DNA of 64,000 bases from contig CALJZN010000043.1 in assembly GCA_937983405.1 (NCBI GenBank), positions 62,001 to 126,000 of the forward strand, in the 5' to 3' direction. This stretch comes from an uncultured Paracoccaceae bacterium (GTDB lineage Bacteria > Pseudomonadota > Alphaproteobacteria > Rhodobacterales > Rhodobacteraceae). The notes beneath the pieces were generated by a model that had not been told where the DNA came from, ran no database searches, and worked only from the letters and a program-made list of their open reading frames with translations. The position numbers and the translations under genes were made by a program. Below are positions 24,416 through 33,023 of this stretch, piece by piece (within the stretch, counting starts at the first letter, position 1; each line of letters starts with the position of its first letter).

Positions 24416-25675
24416 ATGACAGGGTTTTCCGACGAGGCCCGCGCCGCCACGGCCGCGCTGCGCGCGCTGTTCCCGCCCACGCCGCTGCAGCGGAACGACC
24501 ATCTGTCGGCCCGCTGGGCGGCCGACATCTGGCTCAAGCGCGAGGATCTCGCGCCGGTGCGCTCCTACAAGCTGCGCGGGGCCTTCAATGCGATGCGCAA
24601 GCGGCGGGCGGCCGACCCCGGGCAGGAGCATTTCGTCTGCGCCAGCGCCGGCAACCACGCCCAGGGCATGGCCTATGCCTGCCGGCACTTCGGGGTGCGC
24701 GGCACGGTGTTCATGCCGGTCACGACGCCGCAGCAGAAGATCGCCAAGACGCGCGCCTTCGGCGGCGGCAGGGTCGAGATCGTGCTGACGGGCGACTACT
24801 TCGACCAGGCCCTTGCCGCCGCCCGCGCCTACTGCCGGGCCGAGGGGGCGCATTTCCTCGCCCCCTTCGACGACGCCGACGTGATCGAGGGCCAGGCCAG
24901 CGTCGCGGTCGAGCTGCTCGAGCAGCTCCGCGCGGCCGCCGGCGGCGAGCCGGATCTCGTGATCCTGCCGGTGGGCGGCGGCGGGCTGGCGGCGGGCGTC
25001 ACCGGCTATCTGGCCGAGGCCGCGCCGGCCGTCGCCTTCCGCTTCGTCGAGCCCGCGGGCGGCGCCAGCCTGACCGCGGCGCTGGCCGCCGGCGCCCCGG
25101 TGGTGCTGCCCCGGGTGGACAGCTTCGTGGACGGCGCCGCCGTCGCCTGCGTCGGCGCGCGCCCCTTCGCGCGGCTGGCCGGGACCGACCCCGCCCATGT
25201 GCTGCGCCCCCCCGAGGACCGCATCTGCGTGACCATCCTCGAGATGCTGAACCTCGAGGGGATCGTTCTGGAACCCGCCGGGGCGCTGGCGGTGGACGCG
25301 CTGCAGGACATCGCCGCCGACATCCGCGGGCGGAGGGTGGTGTGCGTCACCTCGGGCGGCAACTTCGACTTCGAGCGGCTGCCCGAGGTGAAGGAACGCG
25401 CGATGCGCTTCTCGGGGGTCAAGAAATACCTCATCCTGCGGCTGCCGCAGCGCCCGGGCGCGCTGCGCGACTTCCTCGCGCTGCTCGGGCCCGACGACGA
25501 CATCGCGCGGTTCGAGTATCTCAAGAAATCCGCCCGCAACTTCGGTTCGGTCCTGATCGGGATCGAGACCAGCCGCGCCGAGAACTTCACCGAGCTCGCG
25601 CGGCGGCTCGATGCCGGCGGCTTCACCTGGCGCGACATCACTGGCGACGAGACGCTGGCCGAACTCCTGATCTGA
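24416..25675 (+). CDS. ilvA: Threonine ammonia-lyase (biosynthetic, IlvA)
   Basis: PLP enzyme that turns threonine into 2-oxobutanoate, the first step of isoleucine synthesis. Of 419 residues, the catalytic part has the PLP lysine in RSYKLRGAFN, the substrate loop ASAGNHAQG and the phosphate-binding loop PVGGGGLAAG. The C-terminal 80 residues, from KKYLILRLPQRPGAL, are one ACT-like regulatory domain. It is therefore the short, single-ACT form rather than the 500-residue E. coli form. Ribosome binding is weak (GGATAGG). It is divergent from argG and converges on the repeat protein. Confidence 0.94.
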   Translation: MTGFSDEARAATAALRALFPPTPLQRNDHLSARWAADIWLKREDLAPVRSYKLRGAFNAMRKRRAADPGQEHFVCASAGNHAQGMAYACRHFGVRGTVFMPVTTPQQKIAKTRAFGGGRVEIVLTGDYFDQALAAARAYCRAEGAHFLAPFDDADVIEGQASVAVELLEQLRAAAGGEPDLVILPVGGGGLAAGVTGYLAEAAPAVAFRFVEPAGGASLTAALAAGAPVVLPRVDSFVDGAAVACVGARPFARLAGTDPAHVLRPPEDRICVTILEMLNLEGIVLEPAGALAVDALQDIAADIRGRRVVCVTSGGNFDFERLPEVKERAMRFSGVKKYLILRLPQRPGALRDFLALLGPDDDIARFEYLKKSARNFGSVLIGIETSRAENFTELARRLDAGGFTWRDITGDETLAELLI

Positions 25676-25695
25676 GCGCGCCCGGCCGGGGCAGC

Positions 25696-27057
25696 TCAGG
25701 GGATGTGGTCCATCGCCGCCCGGAGCCAGGCGATGTGCCGCCCGATCCGGGCGCGCTGCGCGGCGAGGTCCTGGTCGAACTCGGCCGCCAGCGTGCCGTG
25801 AATCTTCCGCTCGGTTTCCAGCCGCTGGAGATCGGGCGCGGCATGCGCCTCGAAGGCCGCGCGCCAGGCGCGCAGGCGGTCGATCTCGAACTGGCGGATC
25901 GCGACGTCGGTCGCAACCGCGACGGGGATGCGGCGCAGCGCGTCCTGGTAGTGCGGCCGATATTCGGCCGGGATGCAGGGGGTGGGCCCGTTCTCGCGGC
26001 AGGTCGGCAAGGCAAGCGCGGCGCGGGCGCCCTCGCCGTTGACCCAGCCCAGAGCGGAGGGCACGGCATAAAGCCCGGACCCCTCCTGCCGCCGCACCTC
26101 GGCGATGCCGGCCTCGCGCTCGGCGATCATCGCGTCGATGCCCTGCCCGTTCAGCCAGCCGCCCGACGGAAAGGCATAGGCATAGACCCCGTCGCCCAGT
26201 TGCCGGCCGATTTCGGCCCGTGCGGCCTCGTTGCCGGCGATCCAGGCTTCCAGCCCCTCGCGGTTGAACCAGCCGTGCCCCTGCCGGGCGATGCCCAGGG
26301 TTCCGCCCGTCAGCGCATCCTCGATGCCCTTCAGCTCGGCTTCTGCGGCGTCGATCATGCCCCGAAGTCCGTTGCGGTTGACCCATCCGATGCCGGGAAT
26401 CGCCACGGCGTAGTCCCCCGCGGCGATGGTGGCGCGGATCTGGGCGATCTCGGCCTCGGCGGCGGCGATGCAGCCCTCGACCCCTTGCCGGTTGATCCAG
26501 CCGAGGCCGGGATAGGCAATGGCGAACAGACCGTCCGCCACCGCGGCGTCCAGGTTTGCCCGCTCTTGCGCCGCCGCGGCGATGGCTGCCTCGAGGCTGT
26601 CGCCCGTCATCCAGCCCTGCCCGGCCACATGGAACCCGTAGTCGCCGGCCGACACCACCCCCTCGGCCTCGGCGATGGCGCGGTTGGTGTCGTCGCGACG
26701 CTGCGCGAAATAGCCGAAGATGCCCCAGCCGATATGCGGCACATGGGCGGCGTCGCCCCCCAGCGGCACGAGGCTGCGCGCCGCCGCCACCGCCTGCTCC
26801 TCGACCGCGCGGGCGCGCCGGTGCTCCTCGGCCAGCCGGGCCGCGCCGCGGGAAAGCTCGGCTGCCAACCCGCGGCGAAAGGCCTGCCAGGCATCCATCT
26901 CGCCGCGCCAGACATCCGCCTGCCGCGCGATCTCGGTCGCGGCGTCGCGGCACAGCGCGATCCGCAGGGTCTGGGGGGCGATGGCGTCGGCGTCGGTGAA
27001 GGCGGCGGCCGGAAGGGCGACCGTGGCGGCAAGGGCGAAGGCGAGAGGGCGGCGCAT
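25696..27057 (-). CDS. Secreted protein with seven 38-residue repeats, family unknown
   Basis: A 453-residue protein I do not recognise. Residues 1-19 are a cleavable signal peptide (MRRPLAFALAATVALPAAAF). From about 103 to 345 it is a tandem array: a Gly-Trp pair recurs with Trp at 111, 149, 187, 225, 263, 301 and 338, a period of 38 (once 37). The common pattern is G-x-Y-x-x-x-x-x-G-x-GW-x-N-R-x-G, then a helical Ala/Glu-rich stretch of about 22 residues. The flanks (20-100 and 365-453) are predicted helical. Cysteines occur at 36, 196, 353 and 361. It is divergent from mutS across an FNR-type box. A periplasmic or surface role is likely; function is unknown. Confidence 0.85.
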   Translation of the reverse strand: MRRPLAFALAATVALPAAAFTDADAIAPQTLRIALCRDAATEIARQADVWRGEMDAWQAFRRGLAAELSRGAARLAEEHRRARAVEEQAVAAARSLVPLGGDAAHVPHIGWGIFGYFAQRRDDTNRAIAEAEGVVSAGDYGFHVAGQGWMTGDSLEAAIAAAAQERANLDAAVADGLFAIAYPGLGWINRQGVEGCIAAAEAEIAQIRATIAAGDYAVAIPGIGWVNRNGLRGMIDAAEAELKGIEDALTGGTLGIARQGHGWFNREGLEAWIAGNEAARAEIGRQLGDGVYAYAFPSGGWLNGQGIDAMIAEREAGIAEVRRQEGSGLYAVPSALGWVNGEGARAALALPTCRENGPTPCIPAEYRPHYQDALRRIPVAVATDVAIRQFEIDRLRAWRAAFEAHAAPDLQRLETERKIHGTLAAEFDQDLAAQRARIGRHIAWLRAAMDHIP

Positions 27058-27119
27058 GGAGACCTCGTTCGCAACGGTAGCGATCCGTGCATGCATGCTC
27101 CCGCCGTCCGGGCCGCGCC

Positions 27120-27133
27120 TTGACGCAGGTCAA
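27120..27133. promoter_or_regulatory. FNR/FnrL-type box between the repeat-protein gene and mutS
   Basis: TTGACGCAGGTCAA is a TTGAC-N4-GTCAA palindrome, close to the FNR consensus TTGAT-N4-ATCAA and of a kind I recall from Rhodobacter FnrL sites. It lies 63 bases before the repeat-protein ATG, a distance that fits a class II site with a leader near 28 bases, and 57 bases before mutS. Confidence 0.5.
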
Positions 27134-27189
27134 CCGTTTCCCTTCGTCGCGTCCTGCCCTAGGGTCGCCCGCCGGAAGGGGAGGGCTGC

Positions 27190-29832
27190 GTGACCGACAC
27201 CGCCACGCCGATGATGGCGCAGTATCTCGAGATCAAGGCGCAGCATCCCGAGGCGCTTCTGTTTTACCGGATGGGCGACTTCTATGAGATGTTCTTCGAC
27301 GACGCCGTGGCAGCGGCGGCGGCGCTGGACATCGCGCTGACCCGGCGCGGGCAGCACGAGGGGCGGGACATCCCGATGTGCGGCGTGCCGGTCCAGGCCG
27401 CCGAGGGCCATCTGCTGACGCTGATCCGCAAGGGCTTCCGCGTCGCCATCGCCGAGCAGATGGAGGACCCGGCCGAGGCCCGCAGGCGCGGCGCCAGGGT
27501 GCCGGTGCAGCGCGCGGTCGTCCGCCTCGTCACCCCCGGCACGCTGACCGAGGAAAGCCTGCTCGAGGCGCGCCGCCACAACTACCTGGCCGCCTGGGCC
27601 GAGGTGCGCGACGAGGCGGCGCTGGCGGTGGCCGACATCTCGACGGGCATGCTGACCGTCCTGCCCTGCCCGCGGCTGCGGCTGGCCCCGGAACTGGCGC
27701 GACTGGCCCCGCGCGAGCTGCTGGTGCCCGAGGCGCTGGCGCCCGTGGCCGAGGGGCCGGCGGCCGAGGCGGGGGCGGTGGTGACGCCGCTCGGGCGCGC
27801 GAGCTTCGACAGCGCGGGGGGCGCGCGGCGGCTCTGCGCGCTCTACCGGGTCGAGACGCTGGACGCCTTCGGCAGCTTCGGCCGGGCGGAGCTTGCGGCG
27901 CTGGGCGCCATCGCCGATTATCTCGACCTCACGCAGAAGGGCCGCCTGCCCCTGCTGCAGCCGCCGCGCCGGGAAAGCCCCGCGACGCGGGTTCAGATCG
28001 ACGCCGCGACGCGGCGCAACCTCGAACTCCTGACGGCGCAGGGCGGCGGGCGCGAGGGCACGCTGATCGCGGCGGTGGACCGCACGCTGACGGCGGCCGG
28101 CGGGCGGCTGCTGGAGCGGCGGCTGTCGGACCCCTCGCGCGACCTCGCCGAGGTGCGGGCGCGGCTGGACGCCGTGGCGGCGCTGCTGGCCGATGCCCCG
28201 CTGCGCGCGGCCCTGCGGACCCGGCTTCGCGCGGTGCCCGACATCGACCGCGCGCTGTCGCGCCTCGCGCTCGACCGCGGCGGGCCGCGCGACCTTGCCG
28301 CCGTGCGCGACGGGCTGCGCGGCGCGGCGGCGGTCGCGGCGCTGCTCGGCGGCGCCGGCGGCCGGCTGGCCGAGGCCGCCGCGCGGCTGGCCGGGCACGA
28401 GGCGCTGGCCGACCGCATCGCGGCCGCGCTGGTCGAGGCGCCGCCCGTCCTGCTGCGCGACGGCGGCTTCATCGCCCCGGGGCACGACCCCGAGCTCGAC
28501 GCCGCGCGGCGGCTGCGCGACGAGGGGCGCGGCGTGATCGCCGCGATGCAGGCCGACTATGCCGCCCGCGCCGGCATCGCCTCGCTCAAGATCCGCCACA
28601 ACGCCGTGCTGGGCTATTTCGTCGAGACCACGGCGACCCATGCCGAGCGGATGCTGGCCCCGCCGCTGTCGGACCTCTTCCGCCACCGCCAGACCACGGC
28701 GAACGCGCTGCGCTTCACCACCCACGAGCTGGCCGAACTCGAAAGCCGCATCCTCAACGCCGGCGCCCATGCGCTCGAAATCGAGAGGCGGCTTTTCGAG
28801 GATCTGCGCGCGGCGGTCATGGCCGCCGCCGGCCCGGTGGCCGAGGCCGCGCGGGCCCTGGCCGAGATCGACCTGACTGCCGCCTTCGCCGAACTGGCCG
28901 CCGAAGGCGACTGGTGCCGGCCCGAGGTGGACGACAGCCGCGCCTTCTGCGTCGAGGGCGGGCGGCACCCGGTGGTCGAGCAGGCGCTGCGCCGCACGGG
29001 CGCGCGCTTCGTGCCCAACGACTGCGCCCTGGCCGAGGGCGGACCGGGTGCCGCGATCTGGCTGGTCACGGGGCCGAACATGGGCGGGAAATCGACCTTC
29101 CTGCGCCAGAACGCGCTGATCGCGCTGCTGGCCCAGGCGGGCAGCTTCGTGCCCGCCACCCGCGCGCGGCTGGGCCTTGTCAGCCAGATCTTCAGCCGGG
29201 TGGGCGCCTCGGACGACCTTGCCCGCGGCCGCTCGACCTTTCTGGTCGAGATGGTCGAGACCGCTGCGATCCTCAACCAGGCCGACGACCGCGCGCTGGT
29301 CATCCTTGACGAGATCGGCCGCGGCACCGCCACCTACGATGGCCTGTCGATCGCCTGGGCGACGCTCGAGCATCTGCACGAGGTCAACCGCTGCCGCGCC
29401 CTGTTCGCCACCCACTACCACGAGATGACGGCGCTTGCCGGCCGGCTGCCGGGCCTGCGCAACGCCACGCTGGCGGTGCGCGAGCACAAGGGCGACCTGA
29501 TCTTCCTGCACGAGGTTCGGCCGGGGGCGGCCGACCGCTCCTACGGCGTGCAGGTGGCGCGGCTTGCGGGCATGCCCGAGGCGGTGATCGCAAGGGCGAG
29601 GGTGGTGCTCGAGGCGCTGGAGCGCGGCGAGCGCGAGGGCGGCGGCAGGCGCGCGGCGGTGATCGACGACCTGCCGCTGTTCGCGGCCGCCGCTCGCGGC
29701 GCCACGCCGCCGCCCGCGCCGCCCGGTCCCTCGCCCGTCGAGGTGCGGCTGGCGGCGCTTCACCCCGACGAGATGACCCCGCGCGACGCGCTGGCCGCGC
29801 TCTACGAGCTCAAGGCGCTGCTCGGGGGCTGA
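27190..29832 (+). CDS. mutS: DNA mismatch repair protein MutS
   Basis: Recognises mismatches and starts repair. The 880 residues carry the mismatch-binding motif FYRMGDFYEMFFDDA near residue 30. Late in the protein come Walker A GPNMGGKSTFLRQ, STFLVEM and Walker B VILDEIGRGTATYDG. The start is GTG with a strong GGGGAGGG ribosome site; in-frame ATG codons seven residues on are less well placed. Its last 31 bases overlap the convergent marR-like gene. mutL is not nearby. Confidence 0.97.
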   Translation: MTDTATPMMAQYLEIKAQHPEALLFYRMGDFYEMFFDDAVAAAAALDIALTRRGQHEGRDIPMCGVPVQAAEGHLLTLIRKGFRVAIAEQMEDPAEARRRGARVPVQRAVVRLVTPGTLTEESLLEARRHNYLAAWAEVRDEAALAVADISTGMLTVLPCPRLRLAPELARLAPRELLVPEALAPVAEGPAAEAGAVVTPLGRASFDSAGGARRLCALYRVETLDAFGSFGRAELAALGAIADYLDLTQKGRLPLLQPPRRESPATRVQIDAATRRNLELLTAQGGGREGTLIAAVDRTLTAAGGRLLERRLSDPSRDLAEVRARLDAVAALLADAPLRAALRTRLRAVPDIDRALSRLALDRGGPRDLAAVRDGLRGAAAVAALLGGAGGRLAEAAARLAGHEALADRIAAALVEAPPVLLRDGGFIAPGHDPELDAARRLRDEGRGVIAAMQADYAARAGIASLKIRHNAVLGYFVETTATHAERMLAPPLSDLFRHRQTTANALRFTTHELAELESRILNAGAHALEIERRLFEDLRAAVMAAAGPVAEAARALAEIDLTAAFAELAAEGDWCRPEVDDSRAFCVEGGRHPVVEQALRRTGARFVPNDCALAEGGPGAAIWLVTGPNMGGKSTFLRQNALIALLAQAGSFVPATRARLGLVSQIFSRVGASDDLARGRSTFLVEMVETAAILNQADDRALVILDEIGRGTATYDGLSIAWATLEHLHEVNRCRALFATHYHEMTALAGRLPGLRNATLAVREHKGDLIFLHEVRPGAADRSYGVQVARLAGMPEAVIARARVVLEALERGEREGGGRRAAVIDDLPLFAAAARGATPPPAPPGPSPVEVRLAALHPDEMTPRDALAALYELKALLGG

Positions 29833-30299
29833 CCGCCGGCCCGCCGGGGGATGCCGTCGCGCGGGCCCTCAAGCCGGATGCGCAGGTCGCGCAGCACCGG
29901 CAGCATCAGGCGCACCCGTGCGGGGCCCAGCGCCTGCACCGCCTCGGCCAGAACCGGGGTGATGGCCGCCAGCGCCGCGTCGCGCGCCGCCCGCCCCGCC
30001 GGGCTGATCGAGACGAACTTGCGCCGCGCATCGTCCCAGTCGGGCCGGATGTGGACATGGCCCGCCCAGTCCAGCCGAGCAAGCGTGTTGGTCATCGCCC
30101 CGCGGGTGACGTGGAAGGCGCGGGCCAGCTGCGCCGGCGTGCGCTCGTCGGTCAGATGCGCGAGGTGGTTCAGCACCGCGAAATGCGACAGCTCCATCCC
30201 CTTGGGCAGCACCTTGGACAGACGGTTGCGCGCCAGCTGGTCGGCCGCGAACAGCTCGGAGAACAACGCCGCGGCAAGGGCTTCGGTGGCCTCGGGCAT
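29802..30299 (-). CDS. MarR-family transcriptional regulator
   Basis: A 165-residue winged-helix regulator. The DNA-binding part lies at residues about 38-105 (ELSHFAVLNHLAHL, then LARAFHVTRGAMTNTLARL, wing HIRPDWDDARRK). Helices on both sides would form the dimer interface. It is the last gene of a minus-strand group grxC-nit-marR joined by four-base overlaps. It runs 31 bases into the end of the opposite-strand mutS. The effector may be linked to thiol or glutathione state, going by its neighbours; that is inference. Confidence 0.85.
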   Translation of the reverse strand: MPEATEALAAALFSELFAADQLARNRLSKVLPKGMELSHFAVLNHLAHLTDERTPAQLARAFHVTRGAMTNTLARLDWAGHVHIRPDWDDARRKFVSISPAGRAARDAALAAITPVLAEAVQALGPARVRLMLPVLRDLRIRLEGPRDGIPRRAGGQPPSSALSS

Positions 30300-31129
30300 C
30301 AGGGCCCGTCGAAAGGGCGGTCGTGGGCAAGCGAGGGCACGCGGGCGCGGGCGCGGGCGACCTCGGCCAGGTCGATCTCGGCAAAGGCGACCCCCGGGGC
30401 CGCGCCCGCATCGGCCAGCACCTCGCCCCAGGGCGAGACCGCCAGCGAATGGCCGTGCGCGCGCATTGGCCGGCCGGCGCGCACTGCGGGCGTGCCACAT
30501 TGCGCCGGGGCCAGCACGAAGGCGCCGCATTCGATGGCGCGGGCGCGCAGCAGGCTTTCCCAATGCGCCGCGCCGGTGAGGTGGTTGAAATTGGCCGGAA
30601 CCGTCAGGATCTCGGCCCCCGCCCGGGCGAGGCGGCGGTAGAGATGGGGGAAGCGGACATCGTAGCACACCGTCAGCCCGATCCGGCCCAGCGGCGTCTC
30701 GGCCAGCACGGCGCGGCTGCCGGGGCGGAAGCCGGCCGATTCGCGATAGACCTCGGTTTCGGACACGGTCACGTCGAACATGTGGATCTTGTCGTAGCGC
30801 GCGACGATGGCGCCGTCGGGGCCGATCAGGACCGAGCGGTTGGCAAAGCGGCCGTCGGCATCGCCGGTCTTGAGCGCGAGCGAGCCGATCAGCAGCCAGA
30901 TGCCGAGGGCCGCGGCATCCTCGCGCAGCACGGCAAGGGTGATGTCGTCCGCCTCCGGGGCCAGCACCCGCTCCTGATGCGCCCGATCCGGCGAGCGGCA
31001 GTTCGTCACTTCGGGGGTCAGGACAAGCTGCGCGCCGCCCTCGGCCGCCGCGCGCACCAGGGCGCGCGTCTCGGGCAGGTTCGCCACCGGGTCGTCCGAG
31101 GCCGACAGCTGGACAAGGCCCGCGCGCAT
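30299..31129 (-). CDS. Carbon-nitrogen hydrolase, Nit1-like (probable deaminated-glutathione amidase)
   Basis: A 276-residue nitrilase-superfamily enzyme with the full triad: Glu40 in LTPEVTN, Lys114 in YDKIHMFDV and Cys155 in LTVCYDVRFP. The pattern KIHMFDV plus CYDVRFP matches the Nit1/Nit2 branch. In this branch Nit1 hydrolyses deaminated glutathione formed by transaminase side reactions. Its direct neighbour is a glutaredoxin gene (four-base overlap), which favours the glutathione substrate over omega-amidase activity. The marR-like gene follows with another ATGA overlap. Confidence 0.85.
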   Translation of the reverse strand: MRAGLVQLSASDDPVANLPETRALVRAAAEGGAQLVLTPEVTNCRSPDRAHQERVLAPEADDITLAVLREDAAALGIWLLIGSLALKTGDADGRFANRSVLIGPDGAIVARYDKIHMFDVTVSETEVYRESAGFRPGSRAVLAETPLGRIGLTVCYDVRFPHLYRRLARAGAEILTVPANFNHLTGAAHWESLLRARAIECGAFVLAPAQCGTPAVRAGRPMRAHGHSLAVSPWGEVLADAGAAPGVAFAEIDLAEVARARARVPSLAHDRPFDGP

Positions 31130-31392
31130 CAGCCCGCTCCGGCGAGCAGCGCATCGAGCCGCCCGGCACGGTCGAGCGCATGCAGGTCGTCGCAGCCGCC
31201 CACATGGGTGTCGCCGATGAAGATCTGCGGCACGGTGTGGCGCCCGCCGGCGCGGGCCATCATCTCGGGCCGCCGCCCGGGCTCGCGCGCAAGGTCGATC
31301 TCGGTGAAGGCCGCACCCTTCTCGCGCAGCAGGCGTTTGGCGGCGTGGCAGTAGCCGCAGAAGGGCGTGGTGTAGATCTCGACGGGCGGCAT
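31129..31392 (-). CDS. grxC: Glutaredoxin 3
   Basis: An 87-residue glutathione-dependent thiol-disulfide reductase of the cytoplasm. It has a dithiol active site C12-G-Y-C15 in TTPFCGYCHAAKRLL, the cis-proline glutathione site HTVPQIFIG and the GGCDDL motif. CGYC replaces the commoner CPYC, which usually lowers reductase activity. It lies 36 bases after comF and overlaps the nit gene, so these form one transcription unit. Confidence 0.95.
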   Translation of the reverse strand: MPPVEIYTTPFCGYCHAAKRLLREKGAAFTEIDLAREPGRRPEMMARAGGRHTVPQIFIGDTHVGGCDDLHALDRAGRLDALLAGAG

Positions 31393-31429
31393 CGGCCGGA
31401 CTCGCGTTGCTGAGGCGGACCCCGGCTAT

Positions 31430-32161
31430 CTAGTCGCGATGCGTCACCCGCGCCAGTGCCGCGACCGAGACCTCGGCCGCCCCGGCCGAGCGCGCCGCCT
31501 CGGCTGCCGCGGCGAGCGTGGCGCCCGAGGTCATCACGTCGTCCACCAGCAGCACATGGCGGCCCCGCGCGCGGGCGCCCCGGCGCGGGTGCGGGCGGAT
31601 CGCCCCCTCGAGCGCCGCGAAGCGCGCAGCGCGGCTGCGGCCCTCCTGCGTGCCGGTGGGCCGCGTGCGCACCAGAAGGTCGGGGCAGTGTTCGAGCCCC
31701 GCCGTCCGGGCCAGCCAGGCCGCGAGCAGCGCCGACTGGTTGTGCCGCCGCGCGAGCAGCCGCAGCCAGTGCAGCGGCACCGGCGCCACCAGCATCCCGG
31801 GCACGAGGATCGGCGCCGCGGCGCGGGCCAGCCAGGCGCCGGCGGGGCGGGCAATGTCGAGCCGGTCGCCGTGCTTGAGCGCGAGCACGAGCTTGCGCGC
31901 CGTGCCGTCGTAGAGCATCGCCGCCCGGCCGCGCGCCCAGGGCCGCGCGAGGGCGAGGCAGTCGTCGCAGAGCACCCGCCGCCCCTCGGGCTCTTCCCCC
32001 GGCAGGGGCGTGCCGCAGCCGTCGCAGACGAGGCCCGCGATGAAGGGCGTGTCGCGCCAGCAGTCGGGGCAGAGCGCCCAGTCCTCGGTCACCGGGGCGC
32101 GGCAGGCCAGGCACTGGGGCGGCAGGACCGCGCGCAGGATGCTTTGCAGGACGGCCGCCAT
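31430..32161 (-). CDS. ComF-family protein (double zinc finger plus phosphoribosyltransferase fold)
   Basis: A 243-residue ComF/GntX-like protein. The N-terminus holds paired cysteines (CLAC, CPDC, CDGC, CDDC) that would bind zinc. The C-terminal half is a PRTase-type fold with RRHNQSALLA and the PRPP-site motif HVLLVDDVMTSGATL. In competent bacteria ComF helps DNA uptake; in non-competent relatives the role is unclear. It has a GGAGAGG ribosome site. Its start is only 17 bases from the divergent methyltransferase start, so its promoter must lie in that gene. Confidence 0.9.
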   Translation of the reverse strand: MAAVLQSILRAVLPPQCLACRAPVTEDWALCPDCWRDTPFIAGLVCDGCGTPLPGEEPEGRRVLCDDCLALARPWARGRAAMLYDGTARKLVLALKHGDRLDIARPAGAWLARAAAPILVPGMLVAPVPLHWLRLLARRHNQSALLAAWLARTAGLEHCPDLLVRTRPTGTQEGRSRAARFAALEGAIRPHPRRGARARGRHVLLVDDVMTSGATLAAAAEAARSAGAAEVSVAALARVTHRD

Positions 32162-32178
32162 CGCCTACCTCTCCCCCC

Positions 32179-33003
32179 ATGACCCGGCCGCCCGACCTGA
32201 CCGACCGCACCGCCCTTGCCCGCAACCGCGCCCGCGCCGCGCGCGCCCCGGCACGCTTCTTGCACGACGAGGCCATCGCCGAGGTGCAGGAGAGGCTGGG
32301 CGAGGTTAACAGACGGTTTACCGCGCCGGCCGTCGTGACCGGCTGGCCCGCGCTCTGGGGGCCGGCCTTTCCCGGCGCCCGGGTGGTGGCCGACGACCCG
32401 GTGCTGGCGCTGGAGCCTGCGGCGCATGACCTCGTGATCCACGGCCTCGCCCTGCACTGGGCCTGCGACCCGCTGGGCCAGATCATCCAGTGCGCCCGCG
32501 CGCTCTGCCCCGACGGGCTGTTCCTGGCGGTGCTCTTCGGCGGCCAGACGCTTGCGGGCCTGCGCGCCTGCCTTGCCGCGGCCGAGGCCGAGGCGACCGG
32601 CGGGCTTTCCCCGCGCGTCCTGCCGATGGCCGAGATCCGCGACCTCGGCAGCCTGTTGCAGCGCGCCGGCCTGGCGCTGCCGGTGGCCGATGCAAGCCCG
32701 CGCGATGTCAGCTATCCCTCGCCGCGCGCCCTGCTGCGCGACCTGCGCGCGATGGGCGAGGCCAATGCCCTGGCCGGGCGGGCGCGCCGGCCCACGCGGC
32801 GCGGCGTGATCGAGGGGGCGGAACGGCTCTATGCGAGCCATTTCGGCCGCGCCGACGGCCGCGTGACGGCACGCTTCGAGATGATCTTCCTCACCGGCTG
32901 GGCCCCGGCACCGGGCCAGCCCCGTCCGCTGCGCCCGGGCTCGGCGCAGGCGCGGCTGGCCGACGCGCTGGGCACCGTCGAGCGGCGGCCGGATACCCCC
33001 TGA
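32179..33003 (+). CDS. NDUFAF5-like methyltransferase-fold protein
   Basis: A 274-residue protein of the C20orf7/NDUFAF5 kind, which in mitochondria modifies an arginine of a complex I subunit. Visible are the family blocks HDEAIAEVQERLGEVNR, HDLVIHGLALHWACD and GLFLAVLFGGQTLAGLR. The glycine-rich SAM loop expected before the second strand is degraded (VVTGWPALWGPAFPG), so methyl transfer by the standard mechanism is doubtful. There is no ribosome site before the ATG. It is divergent from comF and convergent with otsA. A complex I assembly role is inference from the family. Confidence 0.8.
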   Translation: MTRPPDLTDRTALARNRARAARAPARFLHDEAIAEVQERLGEVNRRFTAPAVVTGWPALWGPAFPGARVVADDPVLALEPAAHDLVIHGLALHWACDPLGQIIQCARALCPDGLFLAVLFGGQTLAGLRACLAAAEAEATGGLSPRVLPMAEIRDLGSLLQRAGLALPVADASPRDVSYPSPRALLRDLRAMGEANALAGRARRPTRRGVIEGAERLYASHFGRADGRVTARFEMIFLTGWAPAPGQPRPLRPGSAQARLADALGTVERRPDTP

Positions 33004-33023
33004 CCCCCCCGGGGGGGGCGGCG

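Noticed and set aside
33004-33023. C-run/G-run palindrome between the methyltransferase and otsA as a terminator
   Set aside because: The stem has no loop and no T-run; it is probably just GC-rich spacer between convergent genes.
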